Origin: Arcticibacter pallidicorallinus
GTDB taxonomy: Bacteria; Bacteroidota; Bacteroidia; Sphingobacteriales; Sphingobacteriaceae
DNA length: 64,000 nucleotides
Assembly: GCF_003002875.1 (NCBI RefSeq)
Contig: NZ_PVTH01000005.1
Location: 248,001 to 312,000, forward strand
Direction: 5' to 3'
The notes beneath the pieces were generated by a model. That model ran no database searches, was not told where the DNA came from, and saw nothing but the letters and a program-made list of their open reading frames with translations. Below, one piece after another: positions 45,342-53,574 of the stretch; positions within the stretch are counted from its first letter, which is position 1; the number at the start of each line of letters is the position of its first letter. A program made the position numbers and the translations under genes.

Positions 45342-45409
45342 AAGATGTTCCCCCATCCTTTCACAATATGTTTAAACTCAGATTTGAACGTTTCTAAATT
45401 AGAATCAGA

Positions 45410-45441
45410 TTGCAGAGGCTGTATGCAATGTCCTACTTTTG
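45410..45441 (+). promoter_or_regulatory. promoter of the CDGSH gene
   Basis: TTG at 45410-45412, a 21-base spacer and TACTTTTG at 45434-45441 match the Bacteroidota consensus. Initiation near 45449 leaves a leader of only about 12 bases. Confidence 0.7.
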
Positions 45442-45460
45442 AGGCTTACAACAACCTCAA

Positions 45461-45685
45461 ATGGCAAAAACAAAGCTTACAATCAACAATAACGGTTCAG
45501 TGAAAATAGAAGGCGATTTTGAAATCTTTGATAAAGATGGCAATGAGTATGGTCTTCAGGGACGTACCGTTTTAAGTCTCTGCAGATGCGGGATGTCTAA
45601 AAACAAGCCTTTCTGCGACGGTGCTCACAAAGGTCATTTTGAGCATGAGGCCATAGCATTTGACCTTCCTCCAAAAAAGGCATAA
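45461..45685 (+). CDS. CDGSH-type iron-sulfur protein
   Basis: 74 residues. The 2Fe-2S motif CRCGMSKNKPFCDGAH supplies three cysteines and one histidine (Cys41, Cys43, Cys52, His56), which is the mitoNEET-type ligand set. It is a single-domain cytoplasmic redox or cluster-carrier protein. It has its own promoter and is followed by a strong hairpin. Confidence 0.93.
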   Translation: MAKTKLTINNNGSVKIEGDFEIFDKDGNEYGLQGRTVLSLCRCGMSKNKPFCDGAHKGHFEHEAIAFDLPPKKA

Positions 45686-45715
45686 CCGCGCTGAATGAAT
45701 TTTTCATATTGAAGT

Positions 45716-45874
45716 TCAACTACCGAATTTCCAGAAACGGGCATACCAACCTGAGGCCTTAAGGGTCAGGTTCGTATGCCCAATCTTTTTAGCAGCTTTC
45801 CAGGCCGTTATTTCTACCTCCCCTTTCTTGAATACTTGCCATAGGACAAGTGCAACCCGATATATTTTAGCCAT
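45716..45874 (-). CDS. possible 52-residue basic protein antisense to a hairpin
   Basis: Minus-strand frame from ATG at 45872-45874 to TGA at 45716-45718, reading MAKIYRVALVLWQVFKKGEV, then tryptophan- and lysine-rich to WYARFWKFGS. The composition (basic, aromatic, no low-complexity bias) looks protein-like. However, its middle coincides with the inverted repeat 45739-45791, which is also a good terminator for the CDGSH gene. Status unresolved. Confidence 0.3.
   Translation of the reverse strand: MAKIYRVALVLWQVFKKGEVEITAWKAAKKIGHTNLTLKASGWYARFWKFGS
45739..45791 (+). terminator. terminator after the CDGSH gene
   Basis: Inverted repeat GGGCATAC-C-AACCTGA (from 45739) against TCAGGTT-C-GTATGCCC (to 45781), with a C-C mismatch and a further inner GGCCTTAAGG. 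It is followed by AATCTTTTT. Confidence 0.75.
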
Positions 45875-45925
45875 CTTTAATCATTCGCATAGCTGAAGTC
45901 GAAAGTTTAAATCAATCTTAAACAT

Positions 45926-46381
45926 ATGGACAACTTTTCAATGAGCCTTATTTTTCAGGAGAGAGAGGATAAAATTTACGAAGGCCTAACGTCCCAGATC
46001 AATGAGTGGTGGACCGAGATGTTCGAGGGTTCTGCGCAGACTGTGGGCCAGACCTTTACTATCCGATTTGGACCACAGATTTTCAAAACGATGGTTGTCG
46101 AAGAATTGATCGGGAACAAAAAGGTAGTCTGGCGGGTACAAGACGCGTTTATAGACCTTCCGGAACTCGACAACAAAAAAGAATGGATAAACACCCGGAT
46201 CGTTTGGGAGCTTTCCATACACCCGGAAGGCACTTTATTGAGGCTAACGCATATAGGGCTAACCCCAAAAGCAGAGTGTTACGACTTATGCTCCAGCGGA
46301 TGGCAAAGTTTTCTTTACAGCTTAGACAAGTTCATCCATACGGGTGTTGGTACACCATTTACATTAGCAGAGACCGATTGA
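45926..46381 (+). CDS. SRPBCC/START-like protein
   Basis: 151 residues. It follows the AHSA1-like pattern: ISSQINEWWTEMFEGSAQTVGQTFTIRFG in the strand-helix start, KVVWRVQDA, TRIVWELSIHPEGTLLRLTHIGL, and a C-terminal long helix WQSFLYSLDKFIHTGVGTP. This group includes polyketide cyclase-like ligand binders. No partner gene is evident. Overlapping frames in other phases are shadows. Confidence 0.83.
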   Translation: MDNFSMSLIFQEREDKIYEGLTSQINEWWTEMFEGSAQTVGQTFTIRFGPQIFKTMVVEELIGNKKVVWRVQDAFIDLPELDNKKEWINTRIVWELSIHPEGTLLRLTHIGLTPKAECYDLCSSGWQSFLYSLDKFIHTGVGTPFTLAETD

Positions 46382-46465
46382 AAATCAAGACTGTAGATAA
46401 CATCGTAACAATAGATTCTTTTAAAAAATATTATTAGATTTAGTGGACCTAAAAAATAAACCCAT

Positions 46466-46819
46466 ATGAAAAAAAGAGTCTCGATTATTGCGCTTTTTGT
46501 AAGCTGCTTTGCTATTTGCCTCGCTGCATCTACTGATCTTAACGGAAAGTGGAAAGGCATTTTGAAATTCGGAGATATGGAGCTCCCCCTAACGTACACC
46601 TTCCAGGTTGAAGGAGAAAGCTTAAGCGGTGTCGTGACAAGCGACCAGGGAGATCTGCCAATCGCTGATGGCAAAATAAAAGGGAGCGACTTTACCTTCT
46701 CACTAGATATTGGTGGAAATGTGATGCCTCACGCAGGCAAGTTCTATGGTGATTCAACTATTATTACGTCGGAGTTTAACGGCATGAAGACACATCTTAA
46801 GTTGACGCGCGCTCAATAA
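46466..46819 (+). CDS. small secreted beta-barrel-like protein, unknown function
   Basis: 117 residues with a signal peptide (about 1-21, CLAASTDL). The mature part LNGKWKGILKFGDMELPLTYTFQVEGESLSGVVTSDQGDLPIADGKIKGSDFTFSLDI reads as short alternating strands, like a lipocalin-type or Bacteroidota glycosyl-hydrolase accessory domain. No active-site motif. A weak hairpin (46826-46858) follows. Confidence 0.7.
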   Translation: MKKRVSIIALFVSCFAICLAASTDLNGKWKGILKFGDMELPLTYTFQVEGESLSGVVTSDQGDLPIADGKIKGSDFTFSLDIGGNVMPHAGKFYGDSTIITSEFNGMKTHLKLTRAQ

Positions 46820-47174
46820 TCATTTTACAGTGTCTGAGGCAGCTGTCCAGGCACTGTATTCACCAATTAAACAGCCTGGTAAGGCTTTCAGGACATTCTT
46901 GAGCTACCGCTTAAATCAAGCGATTCTTGTGATGAATAACTCCTCAGATATCAACAATCCGACCCTCCCCTTTTACTTTTTAACATTTTAAATACAATAG
47001 TCTACTTAATAAATACTGTTGTAACAGATTTATTAAATAATATAGTGATACTTTTGCAGAATAATGTCCGACGACCTTTTATCATCATTCAGGCCTAAAA
47101 ACATTTATTGCAAACATTTTTACCATCAGAGCTTATATAATATAATCAGCTCGATGTCACACTTTAATTAGAAT
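46820..47174 (+). other. intergenic region with cold-shock promoter and long leader
   Basis: 355 bases without a supported gene. A hairpin TACAGTG/CACTGTA at 46826-46858 may end the upstream transcript. The centre is strongly AT-rich. From the -7 element at 47049 a leader of about 110 bases runs to the cold-shock gene, which is typical of thermoregulated csp mRNAs. Confidence 0.5.
47049..47056 (+). promoter_or_regulatory. -7 element of the cold-shock gene
   Basis: TACTTTTG matches TAnnTTTG. The nearest TTG (47019-47021) is 27 bases upstream, longer than optimal, within an AT-rich stretch. Confidence 0.45.
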
Positions 47175-47630
47175 ATGGGTAGATCAACAGAAACATTTAG
47201 TAAAAAGGAACGAGAGAAGAAAAAACTCAAAAAGCAACAAGAAAAGAGAGAAAAGTCTGACGACAGGAAATCGAATGCCGTTAAAGGCCAAAGCTTGGAC
47301 GATATGATGGCGTACGTTGACGCTGACGGCAATATCACGTCTGTACCCCAGGATCCCAAGATGAGAAGAGAAGTACTGGCAGAAAACATACAGATCAATG
47401 TTCCTAAGCAAGAGGAGATTGAAATGGAAATTGTCAGAACTGGGACTGTAGCCTTTTTTAATGACCAAAAGGGTTTCGGTTTTATAAGAGACTCGCAGAC
47501 GCAGGAAAGTATCTTCGTTCACATGAGTGCCGTTACTGAACAGATCCAGGAAAACGATAAAGTTACCTTCGAGGTGGAACAAGGCCCCAAGGGACCGACC
47601 GCAACAAAGGTTAAAAAAACAGTTAAGTAA
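47175..47630 (+). CDS. cold-shock domain protein with basic N-terminal extension
   Basis: 151 residues. The cold-shock domain occupies about 87-149 with RNP1 KGFGFI (99-104) and RNP2 IFVHM (113-117). The first 35 residues are a highly charged helix (KKEREKKKLKKQQEKREKSDD) and residues 40-80 an acidic linker. Single-domain Csp proteins are about 67 residues, so half of this protein is extension. It likely acts as an RNA chaperone, with the basic tail adding RNA or ribosome affinity (inference). The long 5' leader suggests post-transcriptional control by temperature. Confidence 0.92.
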   Translation: MGRSTETFSKKEREKKKLKKQQEKREKSDDRKSNAVKGQSLDDMMAYVDADGNITSVPQDPKMRREVLAENIQINVPKQEEIEMEIVRTGTVAFFNDQKGFGFIRDSQTQESIFVHMSAVTEQIQENDKVTFEVEQGPKGPTATKVKKTVK

Positions 47631-47673
47631 TCGCTGACTTGCCGATGCGCAATTCGCTTACTAAAAGCTTCAG

Positions 47674-47710
47674 ACGTAAAAGCACCTCATTTCCCTGGTG
47701 CTTTTTACGT
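47674..47710 (+). terminator. terminator of the cold-shock gene
   Basis: ACGTAAAAGCACC (47674-47686) pairs with GGTGCTTTTTACGT (47697-47710) around a 10-base loop, with a T run in the 3' arm. Confidence 0.8.
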
Positions 47711-47758
47711 TTCGATGAGAAGCACCAATAACAAACCTGCCTTTACTTGTAACTAACC

Positions 47759-49051
47759 ATGTATAAGCATATCCCGATTTTTCTATTGTGCCTCCAAGTT
47801 GCCGCCGTCATGGCACAACAAAAAGTTCCTGCTAAACCCAGAATTTTGATCAGCACAGATATCGGAGGGACAGATCCTGACGACAATCAGTCAATGGCAC
47901 ATTTGCTGATGTACAGCGATAAATTTAATATTGAGGGTCTTGTTTCCTCCCCTTCTTATGGAAACGGCAGCAAAGAAGAAATTCTTCGTATGATCGATCT
48001 TTACGAGAAAGATCTGCCTCACTTGAAAAAGCATCAAAAAGATTTACTGTCGCCCGAACATCTAAGGTCGGTAACAAAACAAGGCGTTCGTGGTAACGCT
48101 CCCTACCGCGGTTACCGCAGCGCAACGGAAGGATCAAACTGGATTATCCAATGTGCAAAAAAAACGAGTGATCAACCCCTTTGGATACTAGGTTGGGGTG
48201 GTCTTGAGGACTTGGCTCAGGCACTGCACGATGCACCAGAAATTCAGGATCGCATTCGCATTTACTGGATTGGGGGGCCTAATAAAAAGTGGAGTGCCAA
48301 TAGTTATGCCTATATAGCCGACAACTTTCCAGACCTCTGGTTCATAGAAGTAAACTCTTCGTATTATGGATTTTTCTCAAAAAAAGAAGCTCTGGATAGT
48401 ATAAAACCAACTAATTACTATAGTAAACACATTGAGGGTGCCGGATATCTGGGCAAGGACTTTATTAGTTATTATCAGGGAGAAGTTAAGATGGGCGATA
48501 CTCCATCACTCTTGTATATGATGGATGGAAATCCCGACGATCCTACCCGCGAAAGCTGGGGTGGCAGCTTTGAGAATTTTACGCGCAGCTCGAGGATAGT
48601 GTTCAACAGAGTGAGTAATATCACAGACTCGGTTGCTTTTTGTACTCTTGTTGAATTCAATCTGAAAGGACCTAAATTAAATATCCCCACAGACAGCGTT
48701 TGTTTTATAATGGAGACAGCTTATGGAAATTCGGTACAAAGATGGCCGGGATATTATCTGGGCGACGGGAAATACGGTCTTAAATATTCTCCCAAACAAG
48801 CAGAAACGCTAGCTTACCGATTCACATCGGCAATTCCGGATCTTAACTTTGGCGAAGGTAAACTAGTTGTCACTAACCTTTGGCCGGGGAAAGTCAACTC
48901 TACTGATTACATATTGGGTAAAAACTGGTACACAGACAGAGGAGGAGCACACTTGTATGAGGGGAAGATACAGGGCGGAAAAACGGTATCAAAATGGACG
49001 CATGAGATTTTAGCCGACTGGGGGAAACGTTGGAACTGGTTAAAAAAATAG
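47759..49051 (+). CDS. DUF1593 nucleoside-hydrolase-like secreted protein
   Basis: 430 residues with a signal peptide (about 1-20, VMAQQ). The DUF1593 N-terminal domain resembles nucleoside hydrolases: RILISTDIGGTDPDDNQSMAHLLMYSD, with an Asp cluster at the position of the calcium-binding DxDxxxDD. It is followed by GLVSSPSYGNGSKEEI and LWILGWGGLEDLAQAL. A C-terminal beta domain runs from about 335. Family members occur in plant-polysaccharide loci. It is 13 bases upstream of the pectate lyase gene, so the two are co-transcribed. Confidence 0.88.
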   Translation: MYKHIPIFLLCLQVAAVMAQQKVPAKPRILISTDIGGTDPDDNQSMAHLLMYSDKFNIEGLVSSPSYGNGSKEEILRMIDLYEKDLPHLKKHQKDLLSPEHLRSVTKQGVRGNAPYRGYRSATEGSNWIIQCAKKTSDQPLWILGWGGLEDLAQALHDAPEIQDRIRIYWIGGPNKKWSANSYAYIADNFPDLWFIEVNSSYYGFFSKKEALDSIKPTNYYSKHIEGAGYLGKDFISYYQGEVKMGDTPSLLYMMDGNPDDPTRESWGGSFENFTRSSRIVFNRVSNITDSVAFCTLVEFNLKGPKLNIPTDSVCFIMETAYGNSVQRWPGYYLGDGKYGLKYSPKQAETLAYRFTSAIPDLNFGEGKLVVTNLWPGKVNSTDYILGKNWYTDRGGAHLYEGKIQGGKTVSKWTHEILADWGKRWNWLKK

Positions 49052-49064
49052 TTAAGAAACTTTT

Positions 49065-50111
49065 ATGAATTGGATGAACCTACCAAAATTCTTGTCAGGC
49101 ACCACGTTTGTTCTGACCTTTACCCTGTTTATTGCCCAGGTCGCCGCACAGGATCTTCAAGCAGACAATATGTTGCTCTTTCAGCGGAAGTCTGGTGGTT
49201 GGTCTAAGCAATATCATGGCAAGGCGTTCAGTTATAACGTTCAGTTTTCTGACTCATTAAAGGCGGATATTGCGATCGAAGCTCGTCGCGACGATGCGAA
49301 TATTGACAACCACTCCACTACAAAAGAGATAGCTCACCTGATAAAAGCATATCATAAATTTAAGAACCCAAAATACCTCGCAGCAGCAGACAACGGAATT
49401 CGCTTCCTGTTGAAGGCGCAGTATAGGAACGGAGGATGGCCTCAATATTATCCTGATCACAGCGGATATAGGGGTCAAATTACGTTTAACGACAATGCAA
49501 TGGCTAACGTAATGAACCTCCTTCAAGACGTCGCTCTACGCAGAAATGGAATGGACGTCACAGATCCTGCCTTGGTGGCACCCAGTAGTGATGCAGTGCA
49601 AAGAGGTCTTCAGTGTATTCTTCAAACTCAGATCCGGGTAAACGGACAATTGGCCGGCTGGTGTCAGCAATATGACGAAGTAACGATGCAGCCGGCGAAA
49701 GCAAGAGCTTATGAGCTACCTTCGATAAGCGGATCAGAGACCGTTCCTCTCGTTAAATTACTGATGAGCCAGCCCAATCCTAACAAAGAAATAAAAGATG
49801 CCATTCATGGAGCCGTTAACTGGTTAAAAAAGAGCAGGATTTCCGGATACAAAGTCACTACTGTTTCTGCACCAGGCACTCCCAAAGGTATTGACAGAAA
49901 ATTGGTTGCTGACTCCTCAGCGCCCGGTATCTGGGCCAGGTATTACGAGATAGACACCAACAAGCCTTTCTTCTGCGACAGGGATGGCATCAAGAAGTAC
50001 TCCATAGAAGAGATCGGGTACGAGCGTCGGGTCGGCTACGCATGGTTCGGAAGCTGGGCGGCCAGCCTTTTGGAACGGGATTATCCGGCCTGGGTTAAAG
50101 CTGAGGGATAG
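49065..50111 (+). CDS. pectate lyase (PL10-like)
   Basis: 348 residues with a signal peptide (about 1-28, AQVAAQ). Recognisable PelA/PL10 segments: NMLLFQRKSGGWSKQYHGKA, IDNHSTTKEIAHLIKAYHKF, YRNGGWPQYYPDHSGYRGQITFNDNAMANVMNLL, WCQQYDEVTMQPAKARAYELPSISGSET and GYAWFGSWAASLL. It cleaves polygalacturonate by beta-elimination in the periplasm or outside. It follows the DUF1593 gene by 13 bases. Confidence 0.92.
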   Translation: MNWMNLPKFLSGTTFVLTFTLFIAQVAAQDLQADNMLLFQRKSGGWSKQYHGKAFSYNVQFSDSLKADIAIEARRDDANIDNHSTTKEIAHLIKAYHKFKNPKYLAAADNGIRFLLKAQYRNGGWPQYYPDHSGYRGQITFNDNAMANVMNLLQDVALRRNGMDVTDPALVAPSSDAVQRGLQCILQTQIRVNGQLAGWCQQYDEVTMQPAKARAYELPSISGSETVPLVKLLMSQPNPNKEIKDAIHGAVNWLKKSRISGYKVTTVSAPGTPKGIDRKLVADSSAPGIWARYYEIDTNKPFFCDRDGIKKYSIEEIGYERRVGYAWFGSWAASLLERDYPAWVKAEG

Positions 50112-50185
50112 GAGCTCAATCCATTCAGCGTTACATTGCAAATTAAGAACAAGGAATCGTAACTTTACTCCCGTTACCCGCTTGA

Positions 50186-52273
50186 ATGATTACATCTCAC
50201 TCCTTTCTGCGCTTAAAGCGTTTTTTCCTTTCTGAGTACTTTACCGACGCCTTCAGAATTACCCTGAGTGTATTAACACCTGTTACCGTTTTGTTCAGTC
50301 TCGGCTACCCCGAAGCGGCGATAACAGCTGCCCTGGGCGCACTAAATATCGGTGTTACAGAAGGTGCAGGCACAGCTGCCGACAAGAAAATAAGTCTGCT
50401 AATCAGTGTTCCGCTTTTATTCCTCATATCGCTGCTTGTAGCCTCTGTATGGCCCTATCCATTGCTCCTGGCAATCGTTTTTTCTGCTGTCGTCTTTTGT
50501 TGCTCTATGCTAACAGTGTATGGACTCAGGTACAGCATACTCGGAATTTCACTAATTGGACAAGCCATTTTCAGTTGGGGTTTGAAGCCCGCCGACGGTT
50601 TAGAATTCAGTCTCTGGGTTCTTGCGGGTAGTGTGTGGTACTATTTCATGAGCTATCTGTATATCCGGCTGTGGCCGCTACGATCATTGAAGCATGCCAT
50701 CGCAGAATGCCTGACCTCTACCTCTGAGTTCCTCAGTGCTAAAGCACTTTTCTATGATACGGATGTGCCTCTCGACCTCTCGTACAAAAAATTATTGTCC
50801 CTGCATATCCGTATTAATGACAAACAGGAGCTTGTCCGTAATCTGCTGATACGCGACAGACAGGCTATGAGTCCAGATAACAATGAAGGTCAAAGGCTTA
50901 TCCGAATTGCCTCCTGGTCGATAGATCTCTACGATCAGATCACCGCCATACACTATGACTATGCCTTCGTACGTGAGCATTTCCAAGTCAGCGGCGTTTT
51001 GGAGTTGGTAAACAAGATTATCAAATTGCAGGTAAAAGAGCTTCAGATCATCAGCGGTGCTCTGCAAACAAACAGGCGGCCACGGATAAATAAATATCTT
51101 AAAGAAACAAGGTTGCTGGAAGACAGACTTCAGTACATCATCGATCGGGAAAGCGGAAGCAATGCCGTTTTACTTTCCCGACTTAAGCATAACATCAGGC
51201 AGATAGATGGCTACATCAAAGCGATCAAGACAGGCGCCGGTACTGGTGATGTCCAAGTGCAATATGCCCATTTTGTATCCGTGCAAGACTTCAGCTTTGC
51301 TCCGGTTAAAAGCAATCTGAGTCTAAAATCGCCCGTATTCAGGTTTGCGTTAAGGCTGACCATCGCTTGTATGGTTGGTTTAGGTCTATCTTACGTCTTC
51401 AAGCTTGGCACTTACAACTATTGGATAGTACTGACCATCTTGATGGTTATCCGCCCGTCGTTTAACATCACACAAAAGCGAAACAAACAGCGACTTATTG
51501 GAAGTCTTACAGGTCTCGTCGGGGGCTTTGCCATTCTGTTACTCTCTCAGGCGGAGGTTCAGATCTCGTTCGCTGTCATATTCCTGGTTGGCTTTCTCGC
51601 CTTCTTACGTACCAATTACCTGATTGCCGCCGCCTTCATTACCGCAATGGTTGTTCTGTCTTTCAATGTTTATACCGGTCAGGACACCTCTATTATTTTA
51701 GAGCGGATGTATGACACCCTGCTGGGCTGTGTTATCGCATTTGCCGCCGCCTATCTCTTCCCTGTTTGGGAAGGAAAAAGATTAGATTTCCACATCAAAC
51801 AAGTGCTCGAGTCTAATATCAGATATTTGGAAAGGCTGTACGACGAGGCTACCGGTACACCTTCGGATGTAACGTCTTACAAGCTCTCCCGTAAAAGCGT
51901 CTATACCAGCCTGGCGAGTCTTTCCAGCGTATTTGCCAGTATGCAAAGTGAACCACGACGCAGCATCGAAAGAGAAAGCGGCATATATCACTTTCAAGTG
52001 CTCAATCTGAGGCTTAGCTCCATGATAACTTCGCTATTTTCGGTGTTCCGATTGAAAGACGATATGCTTCATAATCCCAGGGAAGAAATGTTACAAATAG
52101 AGATTACCCTGGCGATGCTCAAAAAAAGCTTACTTAATATGAGTAATCACCCTTCACCAGAAAGTACCGAGCCTTCATCTCCTTCACTGGCAGATATGAG
52201 TATACGGACCGAAGCAATTCCGCTGCTGAAATTAGCTAATGAAATTAAAGAATGCTGCAAACTATTCTCATAA
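50186..52273 (+). CDS. FUSC-family inner-membrane protein (YccS/YhfK-like)
   Basis: 695 residues. Two membrane blocks: about 22-165 (six segments, including LLISVPLLFLISLLVASVWPY) and about 388-525 (RFALRLTIACMVGLGLSYVF, YWIVLTILMVIRPSFNITQKRNKQRLIGSLTGLVGG, and further helices). They are separated by a soluble helical region (170-380) and followed by a C-terminal helical domain. The NYWIVLTILMVIRPSF block is the FUSC signature. These proteins are putative exporters of aromatic or toxic compounds. The 3' end overlaps the possible upstream start of the next gene but not its likely start. Confidence 0.9.
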   Translation: MITSHSFLRLKRFFLSEYFTDAFRITLSVLTPVTVLFSLGYPEAAITAALGALNIGVTEGAGTAADKKISLLISVPLLFLISLLVASVWPYPLLLAIVFSAVVFCCSMLTVYGLRYSILGISLIGQAIFSWGLKPADGLEFSLWVLAGSVWYYFMSYLYIRLWPLRSLKHAIAECLTSTSEFLSAKALFYDTDVPLDLSYKKLLSLHIRINDKQELVRNLLIRDRQAMSPDNNEGQRLIRIASWSIDLYDQITAIHYDYAFVREHFQVSGVLELVNKIIKLQVKELQIISGALQTNRRPRINKYLKETRLLEDRLQYIIDRESGSNAVLLSRLKHNIRQIDGYIKAIKTGAGTGDVQVQYAHFVSVQDFSFAPVKSNLSLKSPVFRFALRLTIACMVGLGLSYVFKLGTYNYWIVLTILMVIRPSFNITQKRNKQRLIGSLTGLVGGFAILLLSQAEVQISFAVIFLVGFLAFLRTNYLIAAAFITAMVVLSFNVYTGQDTSIILERMYDTLLGCVIAFAAAYLFPVWEGKRLDFHIKQVLESNIRYLERLYDEATGTPSDVTSYKLSRKSVYTSLASLSSVFASMQSEPRRSIERESGIYHFQVLNLRLSSMITSLFSVFRLKDDMLHNPREEMLQIEITLAMLKKSLLNMSNHPSPESTEPSSPSLADMSIRTEAIPLLKLANEIKECCKLFS

Positions 52274-52310
52274 GCAGATTCCGACAAATAAAAAACAACG
52301 CTCCATCTAC

Positions 52311-52925
52311 ATGCATAACTTTGACAATACGATTAAGCTCCTTGAAAACTCACATTTCTTTTATGTCATTATAGCCGGAATAGACGGCGATTACGATTAC
52401 GTAAATAAGAATTATGCGAATGCGTTCAAGCACATAAGCGATGATATTGTTGGTAAACCCTATTTCATGACCATGCATCGGGACGACGTAAAAGTTTGTC
52501 AACAGGTCGCTTCCATGTGCTTCAGGTTTCCCGATCAATCCTTTCCGGCTACCATCCGTAAACACGACGGAAAAGGTGGCTATATAGTAACGCAGTGGGA
52601 ATATACAGCCATGTTTGATGAAGAGGGGGCGCGTTCCGGAATTTTCTGCATGGGCCATGACATCACTGAAGTTGTGGTTGCGACACAAGAGCTGGAAGTA
52701 GTAAAGACCGAAATTGCAGAGAAAAATGATCTTTTAAATCAAATCGTCTGGGAGCAGTCACATGTCCTACGTAGGCCGCTTGCAAATATTATGGGACTGG
52801 CCAATATCCTTAATAAAATGGAAACAGATCGCAATCTTAAGAATATCTGTGATATGTTGATCGAAAGTTCTGAACAGCTAGATCAAGCCATTCGTAGTAT
52901 CGTTAGAAAAGAAGGGCGCAAGTAA
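52311..52925 (+). CDS. PAS domain protein with a histidine-kinase dimerisation helix but no ATPase domain
   Basis: 204 residues from the ATG at 52311; the frame to 52239 overlaps the FUSC gene. A PAS fold spans about 5-120 (GDYDYVNKNYANAF, GKPYFMTMHRDD, WEYTAMFDEEGARSGIFCMGHDIT). A coiled segment (125-145) leads to the H-box-like WEQSHVLRRPLANIMGLANIL with a His. The protein ends soon after the second helix, without N, G1 or G2 boxes. It is normal length for a recurring Bacteroidota type, but it cannot autophosphorylate by itself. A partner kinase or phosphotransfer role is possible. Confidence 0.8.
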   Translation: MHNFDNTIKLLENSHFFYVIIAGIDGDYDYVNKNYANAFKHISDDIVGKPYFMTMHRDDVKVCQQVASMCFRFPDQSFPATIRKHDGKGGYIVTQWEYTAMFDEEGARSGIFCMGHDITEVVVATQELEVVKTEIAEKNDLLNQIVWEQSHVLRRPLANIMGLANILNKMETDRNLKNICDMLIESSEQLDQAIRSIVRKEGRK

Positions 52926-52950
52926 TTAAAGTCAATAACTTATTGCGGGA

Positions 52951-53484
52951 TTAAATTCCAATATTTCCTTCTATAGAATCATCAAGTGTTTTGCCCATAA
53001 TGGCTCCAGCTGCCTGTTTAATCATCGACACGGCAGCGCCATGCTTTGTATCCCAGTAATACCCTTTAGAAGGCTGAACCTTAATAGCAGTGATTCTCGG
53101 GTCGTCAACTCCCTCTGTAAACCATGTTTTCAATATTGGATTCCAAAGTTCCTTTATTCTTTGTTTATCCAATACTATTTGGGCAGAACCGAACAGCGTT
53201 AAAAACTCGGAATACGATGAACCCTGAAACAACAACTGAACAGAAGGATCAACGGAAATCTCTTGATTTTTATTACTATCACTCGCGCTGAGAAACCATA
53301 AGTTTCCTTCCTCATCAATATCCTGCACGGACATCGGTCTGGTAACAAAGGCGTCACCTCTTTTAAAATCAGTACAAAAAAAGCATGAGCTATCTTTTGC
53401 CATGTCCTTTACGCGGGCTTTCGCTTCGGCACCCTGGAGGTCTTCATGGTTTTTCTCCTCTTGTTGCTTATTAATGCTATCCAT
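52951..53484 (-). CDS. pyridoxamine-5'-phosphate-oxidase-fold / general stress protein
   Basis: 177 residues. The split-barrel flavin-binding fold is shown by ARPM-like FVTRPMSVQDIDEEGNLWFLSASDSNKNQEI, VQLLFQGSSYSEFLTLFGSAQIV and RITAIKVQPSKGYYWDTKHG, all characteristic of the GSP26/Pyridox_oxase_2 group. It binds FMN or a related flavin and is probably stress-associated. It is a single gene that converges with the PAS gene. Confidence 0.88.
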   Translation of the reverse strand: MDSINKQQEEKNHEDLQGAEAKARVKDMAKDSSCFFCTDFKRGDAFVTRPMSVQDIDEEGNLWFLSASDSNKNQEISVDPSVQLLFQGSSYSEFLTLFGSAQIVLDKQRIKELWNPILKTWFTEGVDDPRITAIKVQPSKGYYWDTKHGAAVSMIKQAAGAIMGKTLDDSIEGNIGI

Positions 53485-53574
53485 GTCTTTCAGATTAGAT
53501 GGTTTGTTCTGCAGATGTAATACGCTAAGAACACAAAACTGCTCCTACTGTTTTAATCTCTGTCCCACCCTCAA

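Noticed and set aside
46006-46437. 143-codon frame overlapping the SRPBCC gene
   Set aside because: Same strand, different phase; translation has no family features, while the SRPBCC frame is convincing.
47184-47582. 132-codon minus-strand frame over the cold-shock gene
   Set aside because: Antisense shadow; the plus-strand frame has RNP1 and RNP2.
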